DNA from: Amoeboaphelidium occidentale
Lineage: Eukaryota > Aphelidiomycota > Aphelidea
DNA length: 55,825 nucleotides
Direction of reading: 5' to 3'
Assembly: GCA_023515795.1 (NCBI GenBank)
Contig: JALGPX010000032.1
Coordinates: 32,467 to 88,291 of the forward strand
Position 1 is the first letter of the stretch; each line of letters opens with the position of its first letter. Below the pieces are notes generated by a model. That model was not told the DNA's origin. It saw nothing but the letters and a program-made list of their open reading frames with translations, and did not search any database. Below are positions 18,984 to 28,668 of the stretch, piece by piece. Both the position numbers and the translations under genes were made by a program.

Positions 18984-20067
18984 ATGGAAGAAACAACTTT
19001 GAAGGAGGAAATCAAATTACAAAGACTTTTGCTAAGTTGCCAAACATTAGTCGATAAGGACAGAGTATCATCAGTGCAGGATGTTGCACGGTATCGTGTG
19101 GTATGTTTCCGCAGTAGTCTTAATTGAATTGCAGTATGTTAGAATGCTAAAGAATCTCTATGCGGAATTGGAACAAAAGCAAGCTAAAAGGTATTTGCCA
19201 CTCAGCACCCTTTACACCTTTGAAGCTCAAGTAAAACGAGCCCTCTGATGTTTGAGTATTACAGGAAGATTCAGCACTTTTCAGATTTGATCGACAAGGT
19301 TAAGTTACAGAGCCCAATTNNNNNNNNNNNNNNNNNNNNCTTTACACCTTTGAAGCTCAAGTAAAACGAGCTCTCTGATGTTTGAGTATTACAGGAAGAT
19401 TCAGCACTTTTCAGATTTGATCGACAAGGTTAAGTTACAGAGCCCAATTGACCGTGGACTATCTTCGCTGCGTTCTGCTCAGACTAATTACACTTCGTTC
19501 GCTGACAAGAACAAGGAACGAATTGCGGAAAAATCGGCGGAACAGAGGGCTCTGAAGGATATCAAAGAAGAACTGTTTCAAGGCGCATCAGAGGTTACAG
19601 ATGGCACCAAAAGGCGAAACACCACCGAAACGTCTTCGCCTCAAAGCGAAAATCAAGTTCTTGGTCAATTAGAGAAAGATCACGAGGAATTAACTGGAGG
19701 AATGTTACGCATGGTTCAGCATTTAAAGGATAATGCAGGCGCAATCGGTGATATTGCTAGACAAGATGCTGACGCAATACATAATACGGTGCTGAACATG
19801 CAAGGACATTCTTCTAGATTCAAGAAGTTAAATGATCAATTGGCTGAATTATCAAGGCGTTACGGAAGCATGTGTCTATTACAAATATGCCTGACTCTGG
19901 TTGTGGTTATGGTGTTTGTTACAATGTATTTGTTTATGAAGATTTTCCCAAAGCGAAAGCGTTTGATAAATATTGTAACAGAAACCATTACAGCAACGCC
20001 TACACTTAGTACCGTATTCTCAGTTCCAAGTATTACTGCAAGTTTGCTAGAACACGATGAGTTTTAA
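18984..20067 (+). CDS. USE1: USE1-type SNARE for Golgi-to-ER retrograde transport (contains an assembly gap)
   Basis: An ER-resident t-SNARE that fuses COPI vesicles. Exons: 18984..19100, 19135..19190, and a third exon that appears twice because of a 20-N gap (19265..19319 before it, complete from 19395 to 20067 after it). If the two identical flanks are one, the protein is 281 residues. The start METTLKEEIKLQRLLLSCQ-like region (18984) matches USE1 N-termini. The SNARE helix lies in LEKDHEELTGGMLRMVQHL through NDQLAELSRRYGS, followed by one membrane anchor (CLLQICLTLVVVMVFVTMYLF). An unusual 50-residue Thr/Ser-rich tail follows the anchor, although tail-anchored SNAREs normally end just after it. 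Intron 2 (19191..19264, 74 nt) is the longest seen in the window. Confidence 0.8.
19210..19319 (+). repeat. Left copy of a 110-bp direct duplication flanking the N gap
   Basis: This 110-bp stretch (end of USE1 intron 2 and start of exon 3) reappears at 19340-19449 with one mismatch (CGAGCCCTCTG here, CGAGCTCTCTG there). The copies directly abut the gap on both sides. Confidence 0.97.
19320..19339. other. Assembly gap (20 N)
   Basis: Twenty unresolved bases between the two copies of the 110-bp direct duplication. A fixed 20-N gap with the same sequence on both flanks is the usual mark of two contigs that overlapped but were not merged. Confidence 0.98.
19340..19449 (+). repeat. Right copy of the 110-bp direct duplication flanking the N gap
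   Basis: Matches 19210-19319 over 110 bp with one difference. This copy continues into the intact USE1 exon 3. Confidence 0.97.
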
Positions 20068-20405
20068 GTTGAATTGTGATCTTACGATGGGTTATGCGAG
20101 GCTTGGCGTTGTTGCAAGGCAAACAGAGTTGAGAACGTAAATGCGAATATTTTAGACAGCATTGCATTTCCCAGGTTAATAGATCTGATAGTCTTTATTT
20201 AATCAATAAGATCCGATCGAATTGACAGATTGTCAGCAGAGTTGGATGATCATCTTTGGTTTCAGCGATTCTTGATGAAGTGCCGTGATCAGAAGACCAA
20301 ATGCCGTCATTTGATTGGCTGCGTTCAGCCAATTAGCTTTCGCCCGCGAAAAATACGGCTTGCATAATAGAATTCCGTTGTATTCTTCAGCTTCATTTGC
20401 CCAAA
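20068..20405 (+). promoter_or_regulatory. Promoter region of the PAS/eIF2-kinase gene, with paired CCAAT boxes and an E2F/MBF-like palindrome
   Basis: A 338-bp intergenic region with no gene that I can see. At 20314-20333 an 8-bp perfect inverted repeat, ATTGGCTG-CGTT-CAGCCAAT, presents two CCAAT boxes head to head. Four bases on, TTTCGC-CC-GCGAAA (about 20338-20351) is another perfect inverted repeat resembling E2F/DP or MBF sites. Both lie 55-90 bp before the ATG at 20406. The sites are seen directly; their function is inferred. Confidence 0.6.
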
Positions 20406-22697
20406 ATGAATGACCACTCCTCACAAAAATTTCACATTTCACTGAAGGACGAAGTAGATAAAGAGGATTTGGAGTATCTGAGGGCACCTTTTGAATTCTC
20501 GCCAGCAGGAAGCCTAACGGAGAGCCAAGCTGATCTTGTGATCTCTTCTGCTACTGCCTCAATTCGTTCTGGCACTGTTTCACCAACTCAGGATCATTTG
20601 AATTACTCTAATTCAACTGTCATTGCGCATAAGCCTGCGCTCTCGAGGGCTTCTGCATCGAACTTGACAGCTGCTTTGAGGTCTTCTTCTGTTTCTTATG
20701 GATCATCTTCTTTGCTCAGCCCTGGACCATTGACGTCTGAATCTGCTCTGTCTTATAGCGTTGGCTTCTTGAACAGCATTCAGTATCCGTCAGTCTTGGT
20801 GAATGCTGCTGATCTTTCTGTTTCGTATTTCAACGATGCTGCTGTGGCATTCTTTGGTTATGATATTGATGATGAGATTAACTTGAAAGACATATTTCCT
20901 GGTATCAAGAAGAAGATGCGTTCAAAGTACAGTCCAGTTTCACCGATTGAGGGCCCACGTTCAGTTCCGATGAGCCTGTTTCAAATGAGACGCTCATCTG
21001 CGCCAACTACCACGCCAATGAATGAAAGAAAGAAGGTTGTTGTATCCTACAAGGATAAAGGATCAGGCTCATCCGGTTCTTCTTTGCTGTCGTGTATTTT
21101 ACGAGCAAAGTTGGCTGGTGGAGCATTTACTTGGGTTGAATTGTCATTGAGTGAATGGAACCCTTCTTATTTCGTTGAAGTTGCTAAGGACCGTTACTTT
21201 CTGGCAACTATTAGACCACTAAGCCAGATAAGTCCAGTCTCACGTTACAAGAGCGAGTTTGAGGAAATACAGGTCATTGGGAAAGGAGGACACGGAATCG
21301 TTTATAAGGCAAGAAATAAGTTGGACGGTGAGGAGTACGCCATTAAGAAAGTTGGGTTGAACACCTCGTCAAAACACAAAAGGTCAGAAGGTCTTATTAG
21401 GGAAGCGCAGGCGTTTGCGAAAATATCAAACCATCCTAATGTTGTGAGGTATTATGCTGCTTGGACAGAGCCAGTTGATGGTATTCAGGAAGAAGAAGAC
21501 GAAGCGGAATCATCGGTTGAAACGACGTCGTCTTCAGACTTTGATTCTGAAAATACAGATGATAGCGTTGATTCTCTATTATCGAATGATTTTGGATTCT
21601 CAAACTCTGTTGCAGAGCAAATGAAGTTTCTGTCTACTGACGAGAAGTCTAAACTTCCACCAAAACCAAAAAAGAAGACTGCAGCGAATGAGATTTTGTA
21701 CATTCAAATGCAGTTGTGTACTTATAAAGATTTGCGAAAATGGATTCAGAATCGCGGAGATGCTGTTGATGTAGATGATAGCTTGAAAATATTTAGACAG
21801 ATTGTATCCGCTGTGGCTCATATCCACGACAAGAAATTTATACACGGCGATATCAAACCGGAGAATATTTTCGTTCAAGACGATCATATCTATTTAGGTG
21901 ATTTTGGATTGAGCCGTTCTGCTGCTTCAAAATTGGCTGAAGTTGGTGGCTCATTTGCGTCATCAGAATACTCAGATGGGTCATCACACGAAGGAACATA
22001 TTTGTACACGGCTATTAATGACAAGATATCAATGAAGGGTGACATCTTTGCTTTAGGCGTTATTTTGGTTGAGTTGTTGATACCTTTCAGTACATCTATG
22101 GAACGTGCTATTGTGTTGTCTAAAATCAGGCAAGGTATTCTTCCTGAAAAGGATTTGGAGAAATTCAGTCGTGAAGCTCAATTGATCCGCTCGTTATTGA
22201 ATACGCAAACAAAGAAGAGACCTTCTGCTGATGAAGTATTGGCAACCTTGGACTCATGGACTGCAAAGAACGCCGATTGCTTGATTATTTCAACTTCGCC
22301 CTCTGTTTTGAACTCCTCGTTCATTGAAAATGTCTCTGCTTACAGTGAATGCATGATGTGCTGTGGATCAAGATATTCTGGTATGAAAGAGCACAAATGC
22401 AGCACAGTGACATCATCATCATATTCAAATGTCATGGGTGCAGTCCCTGTTAGTTTTGCAACACCTCTTCCTTCTCCAATGGAAGAAAAACCTCAATCGA
22501 AACATTTTCAAGAACAGGATGGCAGAGTCAACTATTTGGAAAAGGAAGTCTCGAGCTTAAGGAGTGAAGTTGAAAGACTGCGAGCTATTTTAGCTGAAAA
22601 GGAAAGAAAAGAATTGAAAACAAAAGCTGTTCCTCTGGAGAAACGCAACTCTGGAAATACCTCGTTACGTTCATCAGAGCGCCTGCAGCTATTCTAA
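20406..22697 (+). CDS. PAS-domain protein kinase with an eIF2-alpha-kinase-like catalytic domain
   Basis: A 763-residue intronless protein. A PAS-like fold covers about residues 115-275 (PSVLVNAADLSVSYFNDAAV..FFGY, later WVELSLSEWNPSYFVEV). The kinase domain runs from about 285 to 618: GKGGHGIVYKARN, AIKKV (Lys), a ~70-residue acidic insert, IQMQLCTYKDLRKWI, HGDIKPENIF, DFGLSRS, HEGTYLYTA. The block ELLIPFSTSMERA is diagnostic for the eIF2-alpha kinases (HRI/PERK/GCN2), as is the long insert. Oddities are HGD in place of HRD and no APE-like Pro-Glu after YTA. A Cys/His cluster (CMMCC...KEHKC) and a coiled coil (about 708-738) close the protein. The ATG at 20406 is used; an upstream TTG is not. 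Probably a stress kinase that senses a ligand through PAS. Confidence 0.85.
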   Translation: MNDHSSQKFHISLKDEVDKEDLEYLRAPFEFSPAGSLTESQADLVISSATASIRSGTVSPTQDHLNYSNSTVIAHKPALSRASASNLTAALRSSSVSYGSSSLLSPGPLTSESALSYSVGFLNSIQYPSVLVNAADLSVSYFNDAAVAFFGYDIDDEINLKDIFPGIKKKMRSKYSPVSPIEGPRSVPMSLFQMRRSSAPTTTPMNERKKVVVSYKDKGSGSSGSSLLSCILRAKLAGGAFTWVELSLSEWNPSYFVEVAKDRYFLATIRPLSQISPVSRYKSEFEEIQVIGKGGHGIVYKARNKLDGEEYAIKKVGLNTSSKHKRSEGLIREAQAFAKISNHPNVVRYYAAWTEPVDGIQEEEDEAESSVETTSSSDFDSENTDDSVDSLLSNDFGFSNSVAEQMKFLSTDEKSKLPPKPKKKTAANEILYIQMQLCTYKDLRKWIQNRGDAVDVDDSLKIFRQIVSAVAHIHDKKFIHGDIKPENIFVQDDHIYLGDFGLSRSAASKLAEVGGSFASSEYSDGSSHEGTYLYTAINDKISMKGDIFALGVILVELLIPFSTSMERAIVLSKIRQGILPEKDLEKFSREAQLIRSLLNTQTKKRPSADEVLATLDSWTAKNADCLIISTSPSVLNSSFIENVSAYSECMMCCGSRYSGMKEHKCSTVTSSSYSNVMGAVPVSFATPLPSPMEEKPQSKHFQEQDGRVNYLEKEVSSLRSEVERLRAILAEKERKELKTKAVPLEKRNSGNTSLRSSERLQLF

Positions 22698-22785
22698 ACG
22701 CCATATTAGTATTTCAATCTTGGTATAATATAAATATACAAAAAATTTATCTTTGTTAAATTCCTGTCTCGCTTTATTTCAGAGT

Positions 22786-23286
22786 TTACAATTGACCACA
22801 GTTTGCGACAACAATCTTCTTGCTGGTCTTTCCGCTTTGGGAACCGTAAGACTCAATCTTCTTGACAACGTCCATACCTTCAACAACCTGACCGAAAACA
22901 ACGTGCTTGCCATCCAACCAAGCGGTCTTTGCGGTGCAGATGAAGAACTGACTTCCGTTGGTGTTTGGACCAGCATTAGCCATAGACAAGATACCAGGGC
23001 CAGTGTGCTTTAACTGGAAGTTCTCATCAGCAAACTTCTCACCGTAGATGCTCTTACCACCAGTGCCGTTATGGTTGGTGAAGTCACCTCCTTGGCACAT
23101 GAAGTCAGGAATGACACGGTGGAAAGAAGAGCCCTTGTAAGTGAACTTCTTTGCGTTTTCACCAGTGCAAAGCTGTCTAAAGTTCTCAGCGGTCTTTGGG
23201 ACAACATCGCTGCGCAATTCCATAACAATTCTTCCGACAGCAGCACCATCAGCGGTCATATCAAAAAAGACTTTAGGCAAAGACAT
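22786..23286 (-). CDS. CPR1: Cyclophilin A-type peptidyl-prolyl isomerase
   Basis: Cytosolic/nuclear PPIase of 166 residues, single domain. The catalytic Arg is in [16 protein letters not shown], and [25 protein letters not shown] and the final VVANCGQL are the expected family blocks. The coding sequence has no intron, but the leader carries a convincing 43-nt intron at 23296..23338 (GTAAGC donor, ACTAAC branch site, TTCAG acceptor) ending 9 bp before the ATG. The stop is 88 bp from the convergent kinase gene. Codon choice (GGT, ACC, AAG, TTC) looks strongly biased, as expected for a highly expressed protein. Confidence 0.97.
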   Translation of the reverse strand: MSLPKVFFDMTADGAAVGRIVMELRSDVVPKTAENFRQLCTGENAKKFTYKGSSFHRVIPDFMCQGGDFTNHNGTGGKSIYGEKFADENFQLKHTGPGILSMANAGPNTNGSQFFICTAKTAWLDGKHVVFGQVVEGMDVVKKIESYGSQSGKTSKKIVVANCGQL

Positions 23287-23295
23287 TTTAGTTAA

Positions 23296-23338
23296 CTGAA
23301 GAATGTTAGTTGAAAGGTTTTTAAATCGGAAAGCTTAC
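23296..23338 (-). other. Predicted 5'-leader intron of the cyclophilin gene
   Basis: On the minus strand the segment starts GTAAGC, contains ACTAAC 12 nt before its end and finishes TTCAG. Its size (43 nt) matches the coding introns of this window. It lies entirely before the ATG. Confidence 0.6.
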
Positions 23339-23448
23339 TTATCGAGTTAAGAACGATTTTGTCTTGAGAAATCTGTTGGCTGCATCGGTTTCGGTTGAGC
23401 ATCAACTGCGCCACATCGCGCTTATAGTTTCAGTTGCAAAAAGGCTCT

Positions 23449-26400
23449 CTATTTTTTATTGTTCAAGGAAGATTTAACGCTTTCGGCAATCTGAATAACC
23501 ACTGCAAGTTCTTTGGATGCAGTCTTGTCTGCATCGAGTCTTTGAAAAATATCTTCCAAATAGACAGATGGTGTCAAATGGAGCAACTTTAATAACGAGC
23601 TTTGTGCAAATTCGTTATCATATACTTGCTTCTTCTCTCTTATGTATCTTAAAAGTTGTCTGTGCTGTCCCGGAATAAGTTTTAACTTTAAGCCAACGAT
23701 TGTTTTTGTTAATGACAAAAGCACATCCTTTCTCTCGTCGCTGTTACCATACGGACTTGACTCAATCCTTTTGGTTTTCATGTACTTGAAGACCTTCTCA
23801 TAACATCTAAGACCATGTAATATTTCTTCCTTGATACGAGTCGTGATAACACCTTCGTAGTCAGAGTATCCAAGCGACACAAACTTTCCGTACTGTTGGT
23901 AAGAATCAACGGTCTTTGCATGAGATTCTCCAAAGTTCTTTTCTCTGATTTCAACAGCTTTCATGCTATGGAAAAGCGCTCCTTCCATGTTTCCAATGTC
24001 TGAATAGGCTTCTGCTAAAACAAAATGATTCTCAGCAACCGCTTCATCGCCTGGCTTTGTCTTTTCGAAAGTTGCAAGAGCTTGCTTGAACTCTGTAATA
24101 GCTTCTTCTGATCTTAAAGATGACAAATACAGGTATCCAAGTTTTGTGTGGTATCCAGCAACTATTGGATGGCCACCGCCCAACGTATGAACAGATGCCT
24201 CTAAGCTTTTCTTCATGTAAGCAATAGCAGCAGATGGATCATCAATAACTGCCATTAAATGAGTAATCTTATCTGAAAAGGCAATAAGTATTGGGTGAGC
24301 AGGGCCCAAATGAAATTGAGCCACTTCCGTACACAAAGAGAACTCATCCAAGGTTCTATCAATGTTCATAGATCCAGTCTTATTTAACCATTGAGCTTCA
24401 ATGTATGCAGCTCTAACAACAGCGGAGATAACATGGTTTTTTGTTGCGCTTTTATACGCAACTCTTGCGATACTCATAGCTGGCATGAACTTTTGCTCTT
24501 GGATAAGTTTTCTTGCAAGAACACTGAGCTTTCCAGAAGCATCTTTCGTGATATCTTTAGAACATTTCAGCAAAATCTCTTTAGAGCACGCGTAATCTTC
24601 TTTGTCAACTTCGCTGAAATCCTGCATTACATTTTCTGGTAAGCTAAACTGGGGCAACTTGCAAGTGGCTTCAAATTTGACGAAATCATTCACATGAATA
24701 GGTTTATCCAAGGAAAAGTCGTAGTCGATACTCTCTAGAAACTGTACACCGCATTCAGATTGAAGTGCGAGGAACAACTGTGGCTTGTGAATCATAGAGA
24801 CAGCAGAATCATCGATCTTGTAACGATACTTTGTATCAATAATATCTTCCAACTTTTCGACAAGAAACTTGCGCAAGCTGTTTCCTCCAAGGATTGAATT
24901 AAATGTTTTGGTTGTGATTTTCACCAGTTCATCATTTATCTCATCAGCTCCAAGTTTGCGAAATTTGAGGATCGTCTTTCTTATCTTCTCCTTGTAAAAG
25001 GTCTTTGAAGCCCTTGCAATAATTTCCACTAAGCAGAGTTGTTTCACATGAGGAAGTTTTGACAACTCATAGATTTTAGGCAAATACCTGATGTTGATTC
25101 CAGCCTGATGCATGTAACTAGACAACATGGCACCATCCAGAGGAAGTTTTTCAACAGCATCTAGTTGGTTGACAAACTTCGGAATAACCTTTTCAGTCAA
25201 AAATTTTGCGAGTGGCTTATCCTTGTCAGATGAACTCTGGTGTGCATCCAATAATTCAGGTCTAAACTTGCAAACTTCACTGCCATGAATCGTGTCAACA
25301 GGAAGACTATCGCCCAAGCTAAGAGCATAAAATTCGTGGCCAGAACGGTGGATCTCAGCGACTTCAGGAACTTGAACAGAAGAGCTTTCATTGATCAGGA
25401 CAATCTTGTTCGTCCCAAGAGGTGAATAGACCTTCTTGAAAGATTCCGATGGAATCAAACTGTTAGAATTAATAGGCATAATAGGGCATGCGATCATTCT
25501 GAAACCCTTGTAATCAATTAGAACCATCATTGCTGTGCGGATCGCAGACTGTTTTCTGTTAAAGTAGCTTATTGATCTCAGTTCATTGCCACTCTTAATT
25601 TCCATCATCAAACTTTCATACTCATCATCTGTCTCCTCCTCATACTCAGCAGCAAATTGTAGAAATATGTTGCCAACCAAGAAAACTTCTTCATCCTTTG
25701 GATCTTGATGATGATACTTATCAATGATGTTAACACAAAGTTGTTTGGAGATCTCTTGAAACCTTCCAACTATTTCGAATAACTTTAATCCATCTTGAGT
25801 ATTATCAAAACGTTCAACTGCCTGCTGATAAATCTCATCCCATTGTTCTGCAGGACTAGGAAGTTCTTTGAAGAATCCTCTGACATCTCTTCCTTCCTCC
25901 TCAGCAAATAGCTTTTGTATCATTTCTCTTGTTAAAACTGTCTTGAGGAACTTAAGGGATGGAAAATCGGAATGGCTGCTGCTCTCCTTCTCCACGGCAA
26001 TATCTTTAATCGCCATTCGTGGTTGATAGTGCTGAAGTGCAGATGATCTTGAGGATGCCCTGCTTCTTATTGCACTTGTGTGTGATCGAACACTATAAGC
26101 ACTGTATACACTTTCTGCTCTTGAGTAAGTTCTTTCTCTGGCACCATGCAAGTTCAATCGGTCGAACCTCAACTGATTGACAGTCGGATTTGAATACTGT
26201 TTCAGGCACAGCATCCATTCTTCTCCATCTTTACTATTTTGAGGAGCAAAGTAGAACTATAGGTTTAATCAAAGACTCAGTAGTAGTTACCCTTCTAGAT
26301 CTTGTTGTTAGAACAAAAGCACCTTCCTTGACATTGTCTATCAAATCGTTGGTATTGCGGCTCATATCGTTGATCGCAATATGCTCTGTTCTGATGATGT

Positions 26401-26600
26401 ACTTTGGATCAACATGATCTCTCTTGTCGAATATGTACAAGGCTGGATATGGATGATCATAAAGCACAGCCCATTTTAATTTCCATCTTGTCCAACAAGA
26501 ATTGCCCCTCTTGAAAAGCCAACCTTTTTTCTGAAATTTAAGAACATTTAAAAGACATACATACCACAGGATTCTGATTATTGTTCTGCTGATGCAACAT
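23449..26600 (-). CDS. PH-CLU-TPR protein (clustered-mitochondria family with N-terminal PH domain)
   Basis: A 1027-residue protein in three exons, with introns at 26531..26564 and 26257..26290 (34 nt each). Exons 1-2 give a PH domain at about residues 12-135 (KKGWLFKRG, WTRWKLKWAVLYD, AFVLTTRSRRFYFAPQN, EEWMLCLKQ). The CLU-type core follows: DYKGFRMIACPIMPINS (about 340), then LPLDGAMLSSYMHQAGINIR (about 466), closely like the CLUH/Clu1 'LPVDGATL..MRQRGINMRYL' block, then the TPR array at about 730-910 (HPIVAGYHTKLGYLYLSSL, ENHFVLAEAYSDIGNMEGA). CLU proteins bind mRNAs for mitochondrial proteins and keep mitochondria dispersed. The usual ubiquitin-like N-domain is not seen; a PH domain stands in its place. 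The protein is shorter than typical CLU1 (about 1250). Confidence 0.82.
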
Positions 26601-26826
26601 GATCGCCAGAAAACACCAGGACAGCTTGTTGCTAGGGACCATCATAGAGAACCTCACGAGATTTCTAGCTAAGGTTATTGTTTCAACCTCAGATAGTATT
26701 GATTTGTACATTGACGTGAAGAAGCACCTCTTTTAATTGAATAATCTCGCTGGCTGTTTAAGAACGAGTTTAACATTCCTTTTGATCCAAACCTTGTTTC
26801 ATCAATCTTACAACTGCGATTAAGTT
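26601..26826. promoter_or_regulatory. Shared upstream region of the PH-CLU-TPR and kinesin genes
   Basis: 226 bp between divergent start codons. No gene or clear TATA box seen. It holds TGACGTGA near 26715, a CRE-like half element of uncertain value. Confidence 0.3.
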
Positions 26827-28353
26827 ATGGGCAAGGATTCCATAAAAGTTTCTGTGCGAATTAAGCCTGATGCACATAACAACGATCCTAAGAAATGCTT
26901 AACTTACACAAATCAGGACGTGGTCATCTATCAGCCAGAAGATGATAGCCCATTTACAAACCTTACCAAATTCTTTAGTGGGACAGCACCAAGGTCGAAT
27001 GCAAAGAAGTTTACATTCGATACTGTTTATGGCGCCAGCACTTGTCAGTACACTGTATTTAATCAAGTCGAAATGCTACTAGATCAGTTCTTCACAGGTA
27101 TCAATTGCTCATTGATGGTCTATGGCCCTAGCGGAGCAGGTAAAAGTTACACAATAGGATTACAAGAAGATCCTTTTATTTCAAAGAAAGAAGATCAATG
27201 CGGTATCATCGTTAGAGCTTTAGAAGCGATCATGTTGAGAATCGAAGCTGAGAGGTCACAATCACACGAGTTTCAGCTAAAATTACAAGCCGTAGAGTTG
27301 TACCAGGAGGATTTCATAGACTTGTTGTCTGAAAAGACAAAAGAAAAGGCTGATATTCTATTAAGGGAGTCAGACTCTGTCTATCTTCAAGGTGCACGAG
27401 AGGTCAACATCGATTCGTTTGATGATTCTTTGAGATTTCTCAAGCAAGCAATAAGTGCAAGAACAGCAGCAAGCACTAGACTGAATGAGAGCAGTAGTAG
27501 ATCTCACGCTATATTCACCTTGACCTTAAACCAAAGAATCATTGATAGAGTGCACGGAACAAGCACGATACTCAAATCCAAGTTTCACTTTGTGGATCTT
27601 GCAGGGTAAGAATTATATGATAGTCTAAATTTTTATAGTACGGAACGATTAAAGAAATCTCTGTCAGTTGGAGAAAGACAGAAGGAAGGAATCTCCATTA
27701 ATCAGGGATTGTTGGTTCTCGGCAAGGTCATAAATGCGCTTACTACAAACTCTCTTCCTCCTTACAGAGAATCGAAACTAACAAGATTATTGAAAGATTC
27801 CCTTGGAGGTAACTCAGAGACCCTAATCATCACGTGCATCCAAGACGTTGCTGCAGATTACAGTGAAACATTATCGGCGTTGACCTTTGCAGCAAATGCA
27901 AAAACTATTATAAATGATATAAGAGTTAACATTACTGAAGAAAGACGACTATCAATGTCAAATGAGACAGGAGAACTTAGGAAGAAGCTACGTGATTTGG
28001 AATCGCAATGTCGCAGTTTGCAAGATTTACTAAAATCTAAAGACGAAGAGCTCAATGCACTCAAGTCACGAAACAGCACGATTACAGATATTCTGGTACA
28101 GCCGTTGTCTAACGAAGACAAGCTAAACGTAATCGCTTCAAGTATGGGTGTCGTAATACCTGAAACCGTCGCAAAACCAGCCCAAGCTATCACTCAGAAA
28201 TCTCTGATACCGCTTACAGAGTTATTTGAACTAAAGGCAACGGTTAAGAAGCAAAATGCGATAATTAACAGCCTCAGAGATTTAATTGACACAGACAGTG
28301 AGATGCCAATTGTTCCTCGTCTATTCAAATTTAAACCTTTAGGGAACCAATAG
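26827..28353 (+). CDS. Short kinesin motor protein, kinesin-4-like
   Basis: A microtubule motor of 497 residues in two exons with a 33-nt intron at 27606..27638. The motor domain begins at the N-terminus (VSVRIKPDA). The P-loop is GPSGAGKSYT, an unusual version of GQTGSGKT that still fits GxxxxGKS. Switch I is NESSSRSHAIF and switch II is VDLAGTERLKKS, read across the splice. LTRLLKDSLGGNSETLIITC and NAKTIIND close the motor. A coiled coil follows from about 390 to 430 (GELRKKLRDLESQCRSLQDLL) and the tail is only about 60 residues. The switch and neck sequence fits kinesin-4/KIF21-like motors, but the short tail is unusual. Its stop lies 27 bp from the convergent BolA gene. Confidence 0.85.
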
Positions 28354-28380
28354 ACACCCAATTTATTGATATCAAACGGT

Positions 28381-28668
28381 TCAGTCCTTTTTCCACTGCT
28401 CTGGAGACAAAGTCTTTTGGCTGAACGCGTGCATGGAGGATATTTCATCCTTTAGCCCGTTATTGACCATCTTGTGTCGCTCCAATAGACCTTTGCCCTT
28501 GAATGCTTCAGACACAATTAGAACATCGAAACTCTGACCGCATCCACCTGACGTATCAACAACTTGTAAATGCATAGGGGAAAAGAGGTTCTTTATCTTT
28601 TGCTCCAAAGACTGCTGCGTAACTTTTTCTGTCATCAAAATCCGTGATACAGAGAACAACCTCTTCAT
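28381..28668 (-). CDS. BolA-family protein, probably mitochondrial (BOL3-like)
   Basis: A 95-residue protein. The ATG at 28668 gives MKRLFSVSRILMTEK, a short basic presequence; a second Met (MTEKVTQQ) could start a cytosolic form. The BolA fold is seen in LQVVDTSGGCGQSFDVLIVS and FKGKGLLERHKMVNNGL. The conserved Cys in GGCGQSF and the RHKMVN His are the Fe-S-ligand and helix residues of the mitochondrial BOLA3 group, which hands 4Fe-4S clusters to lipoyl synthase and related enzymes with GLRX5/NFU1. The start codon is only 12 bp from that of the divergent phosphatase gene. Confidence 0.9.
   Translation of the reverse strand: MKRLFSVSRILMTEKVTQQSLEQKIKNLFSPMHLQVVDTSGGCGQSFDVLIVSEAFKGKGLLERHKMVNNGLKDEISSMHAFSQKTLSPEQWKKD

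Noticed and set aside
19210-19449. True tandem duplication of USE1 exon 3
   Set aside because: The two copies abut a fixed-length 20-N gap and are nearly identical including intron sequence. Failed merging of overlapping contigs explains this with less.
20233-20487. An 84-residue minus-strand frame overlapping the kinase start
   Set aside because: It runs antisense through the promoter dyads and the kinase N-terminus and resembles nothing known.
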